Assembly: GCA_050732635.1 (NCBI GenBank)
Contig: JBOHRE010000098.1
Location: 1 to 11,572 of the forward strand
DNA length: 11,572 nucleotides
Source of the DNA: JBOHRE01 sp050732635
Lineage (GTDB): Bacteria; Gemmatimonadota; Gemmatimonadetes; Longimicrobiales; RSA9
Direction of reading: 5' to 3'
Each line of letters starts with the position of its first letter. The stretch's first letter is position 1. A program made the position numbers and the translations under genes. The notes under the pieces are model-generated. The model was not told the origin of the DNA, did no database searches, and saw nothing but the letters and a program-made list of their open reading frames with translations. Below are positions 1 through 6,528 of the stretch, one piece after another.

Positions 1-368
1 GCGCGGCCGGTGCCGAGGTCGTAGATCACGGCCGCGGGCACGATCGGCACGCGCGCGGCGCCGGTCTCGTAGCCGATGCCCCGCTCCTCGAGCCACTGCA
101 TCACGCCGTCGGCGGCGGCCAGGCCGAAGGCGGAGCCGCCGGTCAGCAGGATCGCGTGCACGACCGGGACGACGTGCAGCGGTGAGAGCGTCTCGAGCTC
201 GCGCGTGCCGGTCGCGAGGCCGCGCACGTCACAGGCGGCGCGGAACGGGCCGATCACGACCGTGCAGCCGGTCCGAGCTTCGGCGTCGGTCGCGTGACCG
301 ACGCGCAGACCTGCGACCGCGGTCAGGCCGCGCGCGAGTCGATCGTCGGCGGGCGTCGTCGCACTCAC
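1..368 (-). CDS. P1 family peptidase (DmpA/BapA-like, MEROPS S58), 3' part outside window
   Basis: The first 122 residues are visible; the gene runs off the left edge. The family comprises self-cleaving N-terminal-nucleophile aminopeptidases and amidases that remove N-terminal residues from small peptides or beta-peptides. Seen here: an N-terminal GLRVGH (residues 20-25), a TGC step (33-35), and the hallmark LTGGSAFGL stretch (75-83) followed by an AADGVMQWLEERG helix. The catalytic Ser created by autocleavage would lie in the missing C-terminal half, so activity cannot be judged. The GTG start at 366-368 overlaps the TGA of the upstream alkaline phosphatase by four bases (GTGA), which implies translational coupling and one transcript. 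No signal peptide is visible, so the product is probably cytoplasmic. Family assignment is firm; substrate is unknown. Confidence 0.88.
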   Translation of the reverse strand, partial: MSATTPADDRLARGLTAVAGLRVGHATDAEARTGCTVVIGPFRAACDVRGLATGTRELETLSPLHVVPVVHAILLTGGSAFGLAAADGVMQWLEERGIGYETGAARVPIVPAAVIYDLGTGR

Positions 369-1480
369 CTCGTTGCGGAAGTCGCGGCGACGCCCCCGTC
401 GACCGCCTGGCGCAGCAGCCGGCCGACCTCGTCGTTGCCGAGCAGCCGGCCGAACGCGGCGGCGCCGGGACCGTGCGCGAAGAGCGGGAACAGCGTGCCG
501 GTGTGGCCAGTCGTCGTATAGTCGGCGAACGGCTGCCCGTCGGCGGTCTGCTCGATCGCGAGGCCGCCGGTCTCGTGGTCGGCGGTCACGACGACCAGCG
601 TGCCGGGGTGCGTGTCGGCGTAATCGAGGGCCGCGCCGATCGCGGCGTCGAAGTCGCGCATCTCGGCGACGACGCTCTCGATCGGCTCGTTGTCATGCCC
701 GCGCCAGTCGGGCTGCGACGCCTCGACGACGAGCAGGAAACCGTCGTCATCGTGGTCGAGGATGGTGAGCGCGGCGGTGGTCAGCTCGGTCAGCGTGAAG
801 CCGCGCGCGTCCGCGGCCGGCGGGTTGTTCGTCGCGAAGAGTCCGAGCAGCGCGTCCACGGTATCGAGCGCGAGGGCGCGCAACTCGGCCGACTCCGTGA
901 CGACCGTGTAATCGGCACGCAGCTCGGCGAGCAGGTTGCGGCCATCCGGGCGCAGCGAGCCGTCGAAGAAGCCGAGCCCGCCTCCCAACAGTACCTCGAT
1001 CCCCTGCTCTGCCATCTGCGCCGCGATCTCGGGCTCCATGCTGCGTGAGGTCATGTGCGCCGCGAAGGATGCGGGCGTCGCGTGCGTGATACTCGACGTC
1101 GCCACCAGACCCGTGGCCATGCCCCGATCCTCGGCCCGCTCGAGGATGGTCTCGCGCGGCGTGGAGTCCGCGGCGACGCCGATCGCGCCATTGAACGTGC
1201 GCTCGCCGATCGCGTACACGGTCGCGCCGGCGGCGCTGTCGGTGATGTGGCCGTCGCTGTTGCGCGGATCGACAATGCCGATCTCGCTGGCGCGCGCGAC
1301 GGCAAGCGCACCGTCGGTGAACAGCGCGGCGCTCCAGTAGGCGAGGCCGACACCATCACCGATGAACAGGATCACGCGGGGCGGCGTGACGCTCGAGCCG
1401 GCGGTGCCGGGTACGGCGGCCGGCGCCGCCGCACAGCCGCTGGCCAACACGATCACAGCCGCAAGCGCGAAGCTGCGCAT
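365..1480 (-). CDS. Alkaline phosphatase (PhoA superfamily), predicted lipoprotein
   Basis: This 371-residue metal-dependent phosphomonoesterase would release phosphate from organic esters outside the inner membrane. The N-terminus is a short hydrophobic signal followed by a lipobox-like LASGC, with Cys16 as predicted lipidation site. Active-site landmarks are all present: FIGDGVG (metal Asp42), DSAAGAT (nucleophile Ser82), THATPASF (His133, Thr135), EASQPDWRGHD (Glu253, Asp258, His262), ADHETGG (Asp301, His302) and TGHTG (His326). Trp259 stands where E. coli PhoA has Lys328. It is shorter than E. coli PhoA (about 470 residues). The ATG at 1478-1480 is chosen over the upstream in-frame start at 1540 because it begins the signal peptide and has an AAAGGA Shine-Dalgarno six bases before it. 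The next gene, a P1 peptidase, is coupled by a GTGA overlap. A promoter-like site lies upstream (1513-1540). Phosphate regulation is plausible, but no Pho box was recognised. Confidence 0.93.
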   Translation of the reverse strand: MRSFALAAVIVLASGCAAAPAAVPGTAGSSVTPPRVILFIGDGVGLAYWSAALFTDGALAVARASEIGIVDPRNSDGHITDSAAGATVYAIGERTFNGAIGVAADSTPRETILERAEDRGMATGLVATSSITHATPASFAAHMTSRSMEPEIAAQMAEQGIEVLLGGGLGFFDGSLRPDGRNLLAELRADYTVVTESAELRALALDTVDALLGLFATNNPPAADARGFTLTELTTAALTILDHDDDGFLLVVEASQPDWRGHDNEPIESVVAEMRDFDAAIGAALDYADTHPGTLVVVTADHETGGLAIEQTADGQPFADYTTTGHTGTLFPLFAHGPGAAAFGRLLGNDEVGRLLRQAVDGGVAATSATR

Positions 1481-1512
1481 GACAGTCCTTTCGCGGAGGT
1501 TCCCGAGCGGCC

Positions 1513-1540
1513 AAGCTAGGTGCCCATGCTGAACAGGCAA
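1513..1540 (-). promoter_or_regulatory. Putative promoter of the alkaline phosphatase gene
   Basis: On the minus strand, TTGCCT (1535-1540) and TAGCTT (1513-1518) are separated by 16 bases, a reasonable sigma70-type pair. The -10 hexamer sits inside ACCTAGCTTGG (1511-1521), which ends 30 bases before the ATG. The same 11-mer occurs 30 bases before the leader ORF at 7066, which strengthens the call. The whole divergent gap to the kinase gene is only 71 bases. Confidence 0.5.
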
Positions 1541-1551
1541 GACGTGCGACG

Positions 1552-2286
1552 GTGCCGGGCCTGATCCCGGGCGCGCTCGAACCGTTCCTGCCGAGCGCCG
1601 GCACGGTCGCGCTGCTCGCGCCGCTGTCGGCGCTCTACGGTGCGGCCGCCGCCGCGTTCGCCGGCTGGCTGCGTACGCGGCGCAGCATGCGCGCGCCGTA
1701 CACGCGCAAGGTCTTCCATTTCCTGATCTTCACCATGGCGGGCGTGGTGCAGCTCGTCTGGGGTGTCGCGGGCACGATCGTGTTCGGCAGCGTCATCGCG
1801 CTGCTCGTGTTCTACGCCTGCTGGAAAGGCGACGGGTTTCCGTTCTACGAGGCGCTGGCACGGCCGACCGACGCGCCGCACCGCACACTCTTCATCCTCG
1901 TGCCGCTGCTGACCACGGCGCTGGGCGGGGTTGCGTCGAACCTGGTTTTCGCGCCTTTCGCCCACGTCGGCTACCTGGTCTCCGGCTGGGGCGACGCGAT
2001 CGGCGAGCCGGTCGGCGCGCGCTGGGGCCGACACCGCTACCGCGTGCCGTCGCTCGCCGGCGTGCCGGCCACGCGCAGCCTCGAGGGCAGCGCGGCGGTC
2101 TTCATGCTGAGCACGGTCGCAGCGTTCCTGGGAGTCTGGGCGACGGGGCTGCCGCCCGCTACGTCGCTCGGCGTCGCGCTCGCCTGCGCCGCCGCCGCGA
2201 CCGCGGCCGAGGCGATCAGCACGCATGGGGTGGACAACTTTACGGTGCAGCTCGTGGCGGCAGGGGTGGTGTGGTGGATGCTTTAG
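1552..2286 (+). CDS. CTP-dependent lipid kinase, phytol/dolichol kinase family (SEC59/VTE5-like)
   Basis: This polytopic membrane protein of 244 residues has about seven hydrophobic segments. It resembles enzymes that phosphorylate polyprenols or phytol using CTP and are related to CDP-diglyceride synthases. Visible signatures: an early RKVFH (Arg52-Lys53...His56), typical of the first cytoplasmic loop; the nucleotide-binding WGDAIGEPVGARWG (Gly147-Asp148 onward); and the RSLEGS motif (residues 175-180). The natural acceptor (phytol, dolichol, undecaprenol or diacylglycerol) cannot be told from sequence. The GTG start at 1552 is uncertain: no convincing Shine-Dalgarno precedes it and no ATG lies in frame before the first membrane segment. 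It diverges from the phosphatase gene and converges on the dehydratase gene, so it is probably monocistronic. Confidence 0.82.
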   Translation: MPGLIPGALEPFLPSAGTVALLAPLSALYGAAAAAFAGWLRTRRSMRAPYTRKVFHFLIFTMAGVVQLVWGVAGTIVFGSVIALLVFYACWKGDGFPFYEALARPTDAPHRTLFILVPLLTTALGGVASNLVFAPFAHVGYLVSGWGDAIGEPVGARWGRHRYRVPSLAGVPATRSLEGSAAVFMLSTVAAFLGVWATGLPPATSLGVALACAAAATAAEAISTHGVDNFTVQLVAAGVVWWML

Positions 2287-2300
2287 CGAGCTGGCGGGCG

Positions 2301-2330
2301 TTGATGGTTGATGGTTGATGGTTGATGGTT
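2301..2330. repeat. Heptamer tandem repeat (TTGATGG)4
   Basis: Four perfect copies of TTGATGG plus a trailing TT lie between the convergent kinase and dehydratase genes, followed by a C-rich tract (2331-2358). A related seven-base rhythm (TTGGTGG-like) recurs at 6198-6230, on the other side of the gyrA-dehydratase operon. No terminator hairpin with a T-run is visible in this gap. Confidence 0.9.
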
Positions 2331-2360
2331 CCCCCGCCCCCGCGCCCGCCCCCGCCTGCC

Positions 2361-3368
2361 TCAGCCCCAGATATTGACGAAGGGGTCGTTCCGGCCGTCG
2401 CGGGAGAGCAGCTCGGCGGCGCGCAGCGGCTCGATGTTGCCGCCGGACAGGATCGCGACGGTGCGGCGGCCGCGCGGCCGGTAGGCGCCGCTCAGCAGCG
2501 CGGCAACGGTCGCGGCGCCGGACAGCTCGACGAGCAGACGGCCGTCGTGCAGCAGCCGGGACGCGGCCTCGACGATCGCGGCGTCCTCGACCAGCACGAT
2601 CTCGTCGACCAGCGCCTGCGCGTGCGCGAACGTGAGATCGCCGGGCCGGACCGGCAGCAGCCCATCGGCGACGGACTCGCGCATGTCGACGGTCGTCGGC
2701 TGGCCGGCCGCGAGCGAGCGGTGCATGGCGTCGGCATTGACGGGCTCGACGCCGATCACCTTGGCGCCCGGCTTGGCGCGGTGCACCCACGCCGCGACGC
2801 CGGCGATCAGGCCGCCGCCGCCGACCGGCACGAGCACGGTCTCGGCGTCCGGCCAGTCGAGCAGGATCTCACGCGCGACGGTGCCCTGCCCCGCGATGAT
2901 GTCGGCGTGATCGAACGGCGGGACCACGGCCAGGCCGCGCTCGGCCGCGATCTCGAGCGCGCGCTGCTGCCGCTCGGTCGATGTCGTGCCCTCGAAGACG
3001 ACCTCGGCGCCGTAGGCGCGCGCGCCCGCGACCTTGACGGCGGGCGCGGTCGTCGGCATCACCACCACGGCCGGGATGCTGAACTCACGCGCCGCGAGCG
3101 CGACCGCTTGCGCGTGGTTGCCGGACGAATACGTGATCACGCCCTGCGCGCGCTCAGCCGCGGGCAGGCGCGAGATCATGGTGTACGCGCCGCGAATCTT
3201 GAAGGCGCCCGCGCGCTGCAGGTTCTCGCACTTCAGCGCCACTTCGGCGCCGGCCGGCGCGGTCAGCCACTCGGCCTGGACGATCGGCGTGCGGAGCGCG
3301 ACACCGCGCAGCCCGCGCGCGGCCTCCTCGATCGACGACGGGGTGACCAGCTCCGTCCCGACCGTCAC
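2361..3368 (-). CDS. PLP-dependent threonine/serine dehydratase (fold type II)
   Basis: The 335-residue product is predicted to deaminate L-threonine to 2-oxobutyrate, L-serine to pyruvate, or both, in the cytoplasm. The fold-type-II PLP signature is complete: Lys57 in GAFKIRGA forms the Schiff base, SSGNHAQ (81-87) contacts the cofactor carboxylate, GGGG (183-186) binds the phosphate, and SGGN (308-311) lies near the pyridine nitrogen. It has no C-terminal ACT domain, so it resembles catabolic TdcB or serine racemase rather than isoleucine-inhibited IlvA; racemase activity cannot be excluded. The GTG start at 3366-3368 overlaps the TGA of gyrA by four bases (GTGA), so the gene is probably translated from the gyrA transcript. 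Confidence 0.9.
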   Translation of the reverse strand: MTVGTELVTPSSIEEAARGLRGVALRTPIVQAEWLTAPAGAEVALKCENLQRAGAFKIRGAYTMISRLPAAERAQGVITYSSGNHAQAVALAAREFSIPAVVVMPTTAPAVKVAGARAYGAEVVFEGTTSTERQQRALEIAAERGLAVVPPFDHADIIAGQGTVAREILLDWPDAETVLVPVGGGGLIAGVAAWVHRAKPGAKVIGVEPVNADAMHRSLAAGQPTTVDMRESVADGLLPVRPGDLTFAHAQALVDEIVLVEDAAIVEAASRLLHDGRLLVELSGAATVAALLSGAYRPRGRRTVAILSGGNIEPLRAAELLSRDGRNDPFVNIWG

Positions 3369-6004
3369 TCCTCGGTCTCCGTCGCGACCTCCTCGGCCGG
3401 CTCGATGCCGTCGTCCGGCTCGATCGCCTCGTCCGGCTCGAGCTCAGCGCTCGGCCCCAGCTCGCTGGCCTCGAGGTCCGCGATCGGGCCGACAGCATGT
3501 GCGGGAGGCGGTGGCGGACCGGCGTCGGCGGTCGTCGCCGTGGCGCGGATCTCGTCCTCGTCCTCCGGCACCAGGCAGGCGACGTCCATGACCTGATCGC
3601 CTTCGTCCAGCGCGAGCACGCGCACGCCCTGCGTGTTGCGGCCGATGACGCGGATCTCCTTCACGCGCTGCCGGTTCACCACGCCATTGCGCGTGACCAG
3701 CATCAGCTCGTCCTCCGGGCTGACCTGCCGCATACCGACGACCCGCCCGGTCTGCGGGTTCAGCTTGAAGTTGATCACGCCCTTGCCGCCGCGCCGCTGC
3801 AGCCGGTACTCGTCGACCGGCGTGCGCTTGCCGCGGCCGTGCTCGGTGACCACGACGATGGTCGCGCGCTCGTCACCGTTGCGCCGCACCACGACCATGC
3901 CGACCACGCGGTCGCCATCGTGCAGTGTGATGCCGCGGACGCCCGACGTGGCGCGGCCCATCTCGCGGACGTCGCTCTCCTCGAAGCGGATCGCCATGCC
4001 CTCGCGCGTGGCCAGGATCACCTCGTCCTGGCCGTGCGTGATCTGCACGTCGATCAGCTCGTCGTCATCGGCAATGTTGATCGCATTCACACCGATAACA
4101 CGCACGAAGCCGTAGGCGCTGAGCGCCGTCTTCTTCACGCTGCCCTGGCGCGTCGCGAACACCAGGTACTGGTCGTCGCGGAACTCGCGGACCGGTACCA
4201 GCGCCGCGACCTGCTCGGTCTCACCGAGTCGCAGCAGGTTCACGATCGGCTTGCCGCGCGCGGCGCGACTGGCGTGCGGGATCTCGTGCACCTTGATCCA
4301 GTAACAGTGCCCGCGCCGCGTGAAAACCATGACGTACTCGTGCATGGAGGCGAGGAACAGGTGCTCGACCCAGTCCTCTTCCTTCGTGTCCATGCCCTGC
4401 AGCCCGCGCCCGCCTCGCCGCTGCTGGCGGTACGTGTCGACGGGCAGCCGCTTGATGTAGCCCGCATGCGAGACCGTGATCACCATCTCCTCGTCGGGGA
4501 TCAGGTCCTCGAGTGAGAGGCCGGCATCGCCGCGCAGGATCTGCGTGCGCCGCGCGTCGCCGTACGTCGTCGCCAGCGCACGCAGCTCCTCGGTGATGAT
4601 CGACCAGCGCCGCGGCTCGTTGCCCAGGATGTCGCGCAGATCCTCGATCGTGGTGCGCACCTCGGACAGCTCGGCCTCCAGCTTCTCGATCTCGAGACCG
4701 GTGAGCCGCGCGAGGCGCATGTCCAGGATCGCCTTGGCCTGCCGCTCGCTCAGCTCGAAGCTGGCGCGCAGCGTGGCGTTCGCGCTCTCCGTGTCCGGCG
4801 ACTCGCGGATCAGCCGCACGACCTCGTCGATGTTGTCGACAGCGATCTTCAGACCCTCGAGGATGTGCTCGCGCTCGAGCGCCTGATTCAGGTCGTACTG
4901 ACTGCGCCGGATCACGACCCGGTGCCGGTGATCCAGGAAATGCCGCAGCATCTGCTGCAGGTTCAGCACGCGAGGCACGCCGTCGACCAGCGCCAGCATG
5001 ATCACGCCGAACGTCGCCTGCATCTGCGTGTGCTTGTATAGCTGGTTCAGCACGATCTGCGGGATCGCGTCGCGCTTCAGCTCGATCACGACGCGCATGC
5101 CATCACGGTCCGATTCGTCGCGCAAGTCCGTGATGTCGGTCAGCTTCTTCTCGCGCACCAGCTCGGCCATCTGCTCGATCATGCGCGACTTGTTCACCAT
5201 GAACGGGATCTCGGTCACGATGATGCGCGGCTTGCCGCGGCTGTCGCTCTCCTCGATCTCGGCCTTCGCGCGGATCACGATGCGGCCGCGGCCCTCCTCG
5301 TACGCCTGCTCGATTCCGGCTTTACCATGGATCTCGCCGCCCGTCGGGAAGTCCGGACCCTGCACGAACTGCATCAGCTCCGTCGTCGTGGCCGCCGGGT
5401 TCTCGATCAGGTGCACCGCCGCATTCACGATCTCGCGCAGGTTGTGCGGCGGGATGTTCGTGGCCATACCAACCGCGATGCCGCTCGAGCCGTTGACCAG
5501 CAGGTTCGGCAGCTTCGCCGGCAGCACCGTCGGCTCGCGCAGCCGGTCATCGAAGTTGGGGACGAACTCGACCGTCTCCTTGTCGATGTCCGCCAGCATC
5601 TCCATGGCGACGCGCGCCAGCCGCGCCTCCGTGTACCGGTACGCCGCCGCACTGTCACCGTCGACCGAGCCGAAGTTGCCCTGCCCATCGATCAGCGGGT
5701 AACGCAGCGAGAAGTCCTGCACCATGCGCACGAGCGAGTCGTAGACCGCCACATCCCCGTGCGGGTGGTACTTGCCCAGCACCTCGCCCACCACCGTCGC
5801 GCTCTTCTTGTACGGCCGCGTCGGGCCCAGACCCAGCTCGCTCATCGCGTACAGGATCCGCCGGTGCACCGGCTTCAGGCCGTCCCGCACATCCGGCAGC
5901 GCGCGCTGCACGATCACGCTCATCGAATAATCGATGAACGAGTCGCGCATCTCGTCTTCGATCAGCCGCGGGACGACGTTCTCGCTGAGTGGCGTGGTCG
6001 ACAT
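3365..6004 (-). CDS. gyrA: DNA gyrase subunit A
   Basis: This is the 879-residue breakage-reunion subunit of the type IIA topoisomerase that introduces negative supercoils with GyrB. The N-terminal region has ALPDVRDGLKPVHRRILY and the YRYTEARLA segment, with Tyr124 as the DNA-linking tyrosine. The quinolone-determining region reads HPHGDVAVYD: Val85 replaces E. coli Ser83, while the acidic residue equivalent to Asp87 is kept. The C-terminal wrapping domain carries a canonical GyrA box QRRGGRG (528-534), which marks gyrase rather than ParC, and a second copy QRRGGKG (736-742). The last 70 or so residues are Pro- and Glu/Asp-rich with imperfect EPDE repeats, an acidic tail. The ATG at 6002-6004 follows AAGGA by six bases; the in-frame extension to 6139 is a proline/arginine-rich artefact. 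gyrB is not adjacent. The end is coupled to the dehydratase gene by a GTGA overlap. Confidence 0.98.
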   Translation of the reverse strand: MSTTPLSENVVPRLIEDEMRDSFIDYSMSVIVQRALPDVRDGLKPVHRRILYAMSELGLGPTRPYKKSATVVGEVLGKYHPHGDVAVYDSLVRMVQDFSLRYPLIDGQGNFGSVDGDSAAAYRYTEARLARVAMEMLADIDKETVEFVPNFDDRLREPTVLPAKLPNLLVNGSSGIAVGMATNIPPHNLREIVNAAVHLIENPAATTTELMQFVQGPDFPTGGEIHGKAGIEQAYEEGRGRIVIRAKAEIEESDSRGKPRIIVTEIPFMVNKSRMIEQMAELVREKKLTDITDLRDESDRDGMRVVIELKRDAIPQIVLNQLYKHTQMQATFGVIMLALVDGVPRVLNLQQMLRHFLDHRHRVVIRRSQYDLNQALEREHILEGLKIAVDNIDEVVRLIRESPDTESANATLRASFELSERQAKAILDMRLARLTGLEIEKLEAELSEVRTTIEDLRDILGNEPRRWSIITEELRALATTYGDARRTQILRGDAGLSLEDLIPDEEMVITVSHAGYIKRLPVDTYRQQRRGGRGLQGMDTKEEDWVEHLFLASMHEYVMVFTRRGHCYWIKVHEIPHASRAARGKPIVNLLRLGETEQVAALVPVREFRDDQYLVFATRQGSVKKTALSAYGFVRVIGVNAINIADDDELIDVQITHGQDEVILATREGMAIRFEESDVREMGRATSGVRGITLHDGDRVVGMVVVRRNGDERATIVVVTEHGRGKRTPVDEYRLQRRGGKGVINFKLNPQTGRVVGMRQVSPEDELMLVTRNGVVNRQRVKEIRVIGRNTQGVRVLALDEGDQVMDVACLVPEDEDEIRATATTADAGPPPPPAHAVGPIADLEASELGPSAELEPDEAIEPDDGIEPAEEVATETEE

Positions 6005-6132
6005 GCGATTCCTTCGGTTGGGCCGGGGCGGGGGCTTGGGCTTGGGCGAGGGTGATCCCCGGCCGCGCCGGTCACCGCCGCGAGGCCGCGCTCGCCGGCA
6101 GTGGCCGTCACCCCTGAATACATCCCGAAAAA

Positions 6133-6157
6133 TACACACGCGCGCCCGCGCGCGCGA
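6133..6157. other. Alternating purine-pyrimidine tract upstream of gyrA
   Basis: TACACACGCGCGC is followed, after one break in phase, by further CG dinucleotides. Such CA/CG alternation favours left-handed Z-DNA under negative supercoiling. It lies about 130-150 bases before the gyrA start, beside an AT-rich patch that could melt. A regulatory role is inference only. Confidence 0.4.
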
Positions 6158-6197
6158 GGGACGTTAGTGCTACACCGGGGCGGGGCGGCCGATCCCT

Positions 6198-6230
6198 GGT
6201 GGTTCGTGGTTGGTGGCTCGTGGTTGGTGG
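6198..6230. repeat. 14-base tandem repeat with 7-base sub-period
   Basis: Two copies of GGTGGYTCGTGGTT (6198-6211 and 6212-6225, differing at one base) plus a partial third GGTGG. The internal seven-base rhythm and the GG runs resemble the TTGATGG repeat at 2301-2330. It may fold into G-rich structures. Confidence 0.8.
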
Positions 6231-6231
6231 A

Positions 6232-6336
6232 TCATCCTTCCATCCACATGTACACGTTGGCGCGTTCCGCGGTGAGCTCATGTCGGAAGATGCCGAGCCA
6301 CTTCAGATTCGGATGGACCTGGCGGCGATGGGGCGA
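6232..6336 (-). pseudogene. Possible 3' remnant of an unrecognised gene
   Basis: The minus-strand frame ending at TGA 6232-6234 is open for 34 codons and reads like real protein, including VHPNLKWLGIFRHELTAERA and then NVYMWMEG. A TAG at 6337-6339 interrupts it upstream, and I cannot extend it convincingly in another frame. It could be the tail of a decayed or transposed gene. The family is not recognised, and chance cannot be excluded for so short a frame. Confidence 0.3.
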
Positions 6337-6452
6337 CTACGAGGAACTTCGAACTGATCAGTAGAGAGAGCTCACGCTCACGCAGCAGGTGGCAAGGCTA
6401 ACACGTCCCTTGATGCCCGGCGTCAGGCTCGTGGTCAAGACGGGGGTTGCCA

Positions 6453-6481
6453 TTGTCCAGCCGCGGCTGCGCTCTTACAAT
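6453..6481 (+). promoter_or_regulatory. Sigma70-type promoter for the DsrE-family selenoprotein gene
   Basis: TTGTCC (6453-6458) and TACAAT (6476-6481) are separated by exactly 17 bases. The -10 matches the consensus at five of six positions and the -35 at four. Transcription would start near 6488, giving a leader of about 40 bases. GGAG at 6518-6521 lies seven bases before the ATG at 6529. The spacer contains a perfect palindrome (6458-6469). Confidence 0.6.
6458..6469. promoter_or_regulatory. Perfect 12-base palindrome in promoter spacer, candidate operator
   Basis: CAGCCGCGGCTG is its own reverse complement and lies between the predicted -35 and -10 of the selenoprotein promoter. A repressor bound there would block RNA polymerase. 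Its GC-only core makes chance occurrence fairly likely in this genome. Confidence 0.35.
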
Positions 6482-6528
6482 GGCTCGATCCGCGACATCC
6501 TACCACGGCAACCGACCGGAGCCAACCT

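Larger units (their letters stand above)
6005..6528. other. Gene-poor divergent intergenic region between gyrA and the DsrE-family gene
   Basis: About 520 bases without a convincing complete gene. It holds a G/C-skewed gyrA leader (6005-6115), an AT-richer patch (6117-6136), an alternating purine-pyrimidine tract (6133-6157), a heptad-based repeat (6198-6230), a minus-strand frame with protein-like content that may be a gene relic (6232-6336), and a plus-strand promoter (6453-6481). The part after 6240 is noticeably less GC-rich than the flanking genes. I found no clear gyrA promoter and no tRNA. Confidence 0.6.

Noticed and set aside
2331..2358. C-rich tract as a bidirectional terminator
   Set aside because: No stem-loop and no T-run; only skewed composition.
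1516..2790. 424-codon minus-strand frame across the kinase gene and repeat
   Set aside because: It runs through two unrelated genes and the heptad repeat, is Arg/Ala-rich and has no recognisable domain.
2322..4516. Long plus-strand frames opposite the dehydratase and gyrA genes
   Set aside because: Low-complexity His/Arg/Asp/Ala-rich translations opposite clearly recognised genes.
6005..6139. N-terminal extension of GyrA from an upstream in-frame ATG
   Set aside because: The extra 45 residues are Pro/Arg/Lys low complexity; the ATG at 6004 has a good ribosome site and the normal GyrA N-terminus.
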